DNA of 23,873 bases from JANQQZ01 sp039179915. GTDB taxonomy: Bacteria > Planctomycetota > Phycisphaerae > Phycisphaerales > UBA1924. Shown piece by piece: positions 21,395-23,873 of this stretch. The stretch's first letter is position 1, and every line of letters starts with the position of its first letter. The DNA is taken from positions 1-23,873 of the forward strand of contig JBCDEF010000014.1 of NCBI GenBank assembly GCA_039179915.1, in the 5' to 3' direction. The notes beneath the pieces were generated by a model. That model worked only from the letters and a program-made list of their open reading frames with translations. It was not told where the DNA came from and did no database searches. A program made the position numbers and the translations under genes.

Positions 21395-22768
21395 GTGACC
21401 GATCCCGGCGAGCCGCAAGACGCCCGCCTCGCCCGCCTGCTCAAGCAGGCCCGCGGGCTGCCCCCGGTCCCCGGCGTGTATCTGATGAAGGACGCCGCGG
21501 GCGCGGTCGTCTACGTCGGCAAGGCCAAGAAGCTGCCCGACCGCGTCAGCAGCTACTTCGTGCCCTCGGCCGACCTCGGTCCCAAGAAGCAGCCGATGCT
21601 CGGCGTCGTCGACCACTTCGACACCATCGAGTGCGAGGGCGAGTGGGAGGCCCTGCTCACCGAGAACCGGCTGATCAAGGACCTCAAGCCCAAGTACAAC
21701 GTGCGGCTGATCGATGACAAGAGCTTCCCGTACCTGGTCGTCACTCAAAAGGAAGATTACCCGCGCGTGTTCGTCACGCGAAACCCGTCGGGTGTCGACC
21801 CGAAGACCGGGGCCGTGGCGCCCGAGATGAAGGGCGCCAAGATCTTTGGCCCGTTTACCAACGCGGGGGCGCTGCGCGAGGCGGTCCAGATCCTGCAGCG
21901 GGTCTTCAAGTTCCGCACCTGCAAGCTCGACATCGACGCGGGCGACCCGAAGAACAAGTATTTTCGGCCGTGCCTGCTGCACTCGATCGGCCAGTGCACC
22001 GCGCCGTGCGCCGACAAGATCGTCCCCGTGATGTACCGCCGGGACATCGACCGCTTCACGCGGTTCCTCGGCTCGAAGCGGTCGGCGATGATCCGCGAGA
22101 TGAAGCAGGAGATGGCCGCCGCCAGCGCCGAGCTGAAGTTCGAAACCGCCGCCACGCTCCGCGACCAGATCAAAGCGATCGAGCGGCTCGACGAGCGGGC
22201 CAGCGCCGGCGACGGCTGGCAGCCCGAGACCGAGATCGGCTACATCGACCCCCAGCGCGGCGTCAAGAGCCTGCAGAAAACGCTCGGGCTCGCCGAGCCG
22301 ATCCGGAGCATCGAGGGCTTCGACATCGCCCACCTCATGGGCAACGAGACCGTCGGCAGCAAGGTCTGCTTCGTCGACGGCAAGCCGTTCAAAGACGAGT
22401 ACCGGCGCTACAAGGTCGGCAGCGTCAACAACGACGACTACCGAGCGCTGCAAGAGGTCGTCAGCCGCCGCTACCGCGACGCGGGGCAGGGCCAGGAGCT
22501 CTACCCGGATGTCATCCTGATCGACGGCGGGCTGGGCCAGCTGCACGCGGCCGAGGCCGTCTTCGACGAGCTCGAGGTCAAACCGCCGATGGTCGTGAGC
22601 CTGGCCAAGAAAGAAGAGCTGGTCTACGTGCAGCGCGAGAGCGAACCGATCAAGCTCGGGCGAGAGAATCTGGGCCTGAAGCTGCTGCAGCAGGTCCGCG
22701 ACGAGGCCCACCGCTTCGCGCAGGCATACCACCACGTGCTGCGGCGGAAGAAGACGCTGGAGGGGTGA
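21395..22768 (+). CDS. uvrC: UvrC-like excinuclease subunit without the C-terminal (HhH)2 domain
   Basis: 457 residues from GTG 21395; the open frame to 21329 adds only low-complexity sequence. The GIY-YIG nuclease domain opens with GVYLMKDAAGAVVYVGKAKKLPDR (27-50), then EALLTENRLIKDLKPKYN (Glu90). The Cys-containing RPCLLHSIGQCTAPC is at 191-205 and the UVR motif at about 233-267. The RNase H-like second nuclease keeps its acidic set: Asp310 in GFDIAHLMG, Asp347/348, Asp377 in ILIDGG, and His446 near the end. UvrC makes both cuts around bulky DNA damage in nucleotide excision repair. E. coli UvrC is about 610 residues. Here the chain stops eleven residues after the last catalytic His, so the helix-hairpin-helix DNA-binding tail is absent, with no sign of a frameshift downstream. 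Confidence 0.92.
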   Translation: MTDPGEPQDARLARLLKQARGLPPVPGVYLMKDAAGAVVYVGKAKKLPDRVSSYFVPSADLGPKKQPMLGVVDHFDTIECEGEWEALLTENRLIKDLKPKYNVRLIDDKSFPYLVVTQKEDYPRVFVTRNPSGVDPKTGAVAPEMKGAKIFGPFTNAGALREAVQILQRVFKFRTCKLDIDAGDPKNKYFRPCLLHSIGQCTAPCADKIVPVMYRRDIDRFTRFLGSKRSAMIREMKQEMAAASAELKFETAATLRDQIKAIERLDERASAGDGWQPETEIGYIDPQRGVKSLQKTLGLAEPIRSIEGFDIAHLMGNETVGSKVCFVDGKPFKDEYRRYKVGSVNNDDYRALQEVVSRRYRDAGQGQELYPDVILIDGGLGQLHAAEAVFDELEVKPPMVVSLAKKEELVYVQRESEPIKLGRENLGLKLLQQVRDEAHRFAQAYHHVLRRKKTLEG

Positions 22769-22783
22769 GCCTCGCTACGCCGC

Positions 22784-23377
22784 CTAGGGCTCGATGTGCA
22801 GGAAGAACGCGGTGTAGCCGCGCTCGTCTTTCTTGATGACCACCGGCTCGGTGACCGTGGTGCGACGCGAGCGGAAGCCCCGCCGGCCGTAGCCGAACGA
22901 ATCGATATACACAGTCCGGTCGACGATTGCTTCGGCCTTGCCCAGGTACCGGTCGGACCAGGCGACGTGGTTGGCGCCGACCTCGCGGGCGAACGCGGCC
23001 AGCGAGCCGTCCCAGGGCCGGATCCGGTTGGTCGTGCGAAACGAGCTGACGCCGAGCACCCGCGTCGCCGCCGGGTCGGCCGCGATCTGCAGGCTGGTCA
23101 GCAGCTCGGCACGGGCCTCGATCTTCTCCTCGTCGGACCACTCCGAGGGGTGCACATCGCTGGCCGCCACCCGCGCGTTCGAGTCCTCGATCGCCCGGTC
23201 CATCCGCTCCCACGGCACCTCGCGGACCACAACCGCCGCCGTCCCTGGCAGCGGCGGGGCGCCGACCACCGGGCGGTAGCTGTCTTCCCAGACCGTCCGG
23301 CAGCCGGTCAGCGCGGCCGACGCACCCAGCAGCGCGAGGAAGAACACGATCGGGATCGGGCGGTGTAGGCGGGTCAT
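22784..23377 (-). CDS. Putative lipoprotein of unknown function
   Basis: 197 residues. The signal MTRLHRPIPIVFFLALLGASAALTGC has the lipobox LTGC (Cys26). The mature part includes REVPWERMDRAIEDSNARVAASDVHPSEW, a helical segment (EEKIEARAELLTSLQI), then VLGVSSFRTTNRIRPWDGSLAAFAREVGANHVAWSDRYLG and a Tyr/Arg-rich end with FFLHIEP. It would be anchored in an envelope membrane. TAGACT lies six bases before the ATG. It is 25 bp downstream of the ClC-like gene and convergent with uvrC (15-bp gap). I do not recognise the family. Confidence 0.78.
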   Translation of the reverse strand: MTRLHRPIPIVFFLALLGASAALTGCRTVWEDSYRPVVGAPPLPGTAAVVVREVPWERMDRAIEDSNARVAASDVHPSEWSDEEKIEARAELLTSLQIAADPAATRVLGVSSFRTTNRIRPWDGSLAAFAREVGANHVAWSDRYLGKAEAIVDRTVYIDSFGYGRRGFRSRRTTVTEPVVIKKDERGYTAFFLHIEP

Positions 23378-23383
23378 ATCAGA

Positions 23384-23389
23384 AGTCTA
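23384..23389 (-). promoter_or_regulatory. Leaderless-type -10 box of the terminal lipoprotein gene
   Basis: On the minus strand TAGACT is followed by TCTGAT and ATG at 23377. It is identical in hexamer and distance to the box of the acyltransferase gene. Confidence 0.5.
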
Positions 23390-23402
23390 TCGGCGCGGCG
23401 GC

Positions 23403-23873
23403 CTAGCTCTCTTCGAGCGCCCGGCGGTACCTATTCATCATCTTTTGCCGCGTGATCAGCCCGATCGGCCGGGGGTTCGGCCCGTCGGTCACCAAACACA
23501 GGCTCGACAGGTCCGAATCAGCGAATTTATCGACCACCGTGTCCAGAGCCTCGTCGGGCACCAGCGTCGGCAGATCCGTCCGCAGCAGCTCGGCGACCAG
23601 CAGCAGCGGGATGGCCTCGCGGTCGATCAGAGCCGTCCGCATGTCGCGACCCGTGACCATGCCCAGGTACCGGCCCTCGGTATCGGTCACCACGAAGTCC
23701 GGCACGTGGTGCACCGCGTGCAGCGAGATGAGCTTCGCCAACGGGTCGGAGGGGTAGACCGCCTCCTCGGGCAGCGGCTCGATCGGCACGCTGGTGACGG
23801 GGATCCGCCGGAGGAGCGAGAAGTCGCGCGCCGCGCCGAGCAACACGCCCTCGCGCCGCAGCTTGAACGAGTA
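23403..23873 (-). CDS. ClC-type chloride channel/antiporter, C-terminal part with CBS pair (partial)
   Basis: The frame is open to the window edge, giving 156 residues of C-terminus. It begins YSFKLRREGVLLGAARD, which resembles the end of the last membrane helix region of ClC proteins (usually YTLKL-RRG). Two CBS domains follow: about LLRRIPVTSV...FVVTDTEGRYLGMVTGRDMRTAL and VAELLRTDLPTLVPDEALDTVVDKFADSDLSSLCLVTDG...GLITRQKMMNRYRRAL. CBS pairs bind adenine nucleotides and regulate the transporter. The membrane part lies outside the window, so the ClC call is an inference; another CBS-linked transporter is possible. Confidence 0.75.
   Translation of the reverse strand, partial: YSFKLRREGVLLGAARDFSLLRRIPVTSVPIEPLPEEAVYPSDPLAKLISLHAVHHVPDFVVTDTEGRYLGMVTGRDMRTALIDREAIPLLLVAELLRTDLPTLVPDEALDTVVDKFADSDLSSLCLVTDGPNPRPIGLITRQKMMNRYRRALEES

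Overview
The window looks like chromosome from a high-GC planctomycete, most likely of the class Phycisphaerae. This is an inference from gene content. It rests on a membrane protein with a CPKC-WYD...CPEC zinc ribbon followed by helical repeats, a long eukaryote-like adenylosuccinate lyase, several lipoproteins and exported proteins of unknown function, and dense GC-rich coding with long antisense shadow frames. I see no rRNA, tRNA, phage, insertion sequence or CRISPR array.

Layout. Positions 1-2127 (minus strand) hold an apparent operon: an exported LolA-fold protein, an ECF-like sigma factor and a single-pass membrane protein overlapping the sigma gene by ATGA, a candidate envelope-stress circuit. 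Positions 2254-3930 hold purB, which carries an in-frame palindromic insertion and a patch of unusual codon use. A nested palindromic repeat separates it from a convergent nucleotidyltransferase. Next come a two-TM potassium channel with RCK domains, a terminator hairpin, and a TetR regulator with a short-chain dehydrogenase. From 8069 the plus strand carries a membrane-anchored coiled-coil protein with a BRCT-like C-terminus and an LpxL/HtrB-type acyltransferase. A 449-bp gap then holds a long hairpin and a six-unit tandem repeat leading into a stand-alone response regulator. After that lie a small hypothetical gene, a cysteine-poor FmdB-like protein, a lipoprotein, an O-antigen-ligase-like protein (minus), a DUF4175-like Gln/Met-rich membrane protein, a solute-binding lipoprotein and an M20 amidohydrolase. 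The last part holds the zinc-ribbon/helical-repeat protein, an exported probable beta-barrel protein, a short UvrC lacking the helix-hairpin-helix tail, a lipoprotein, and the CBS-containing C-terminus of a probable ClC chloride transporter cut by the window end.

How genes are read. Two kinds of start are visible. Some genes have a clear Shine-Dalgarno (LolA-like, SDR, response regulator, FmdB-like, DUF4175-like, SBP, barrel protein). Others have none, but carry a TANNNT hexamer ending 5-6 bases before the start codon (purB, nucleotidyltransferase, acyltransferase, M20 hydrolase, zinc-ribbon protein, UvrC, terminal lipoprotein), which suggests leaderless transcripts. Many genes concern the envelope (lipid A acylation, O-antigen, lipoproteins, stress sigma), but I see no single large pathway cluster.
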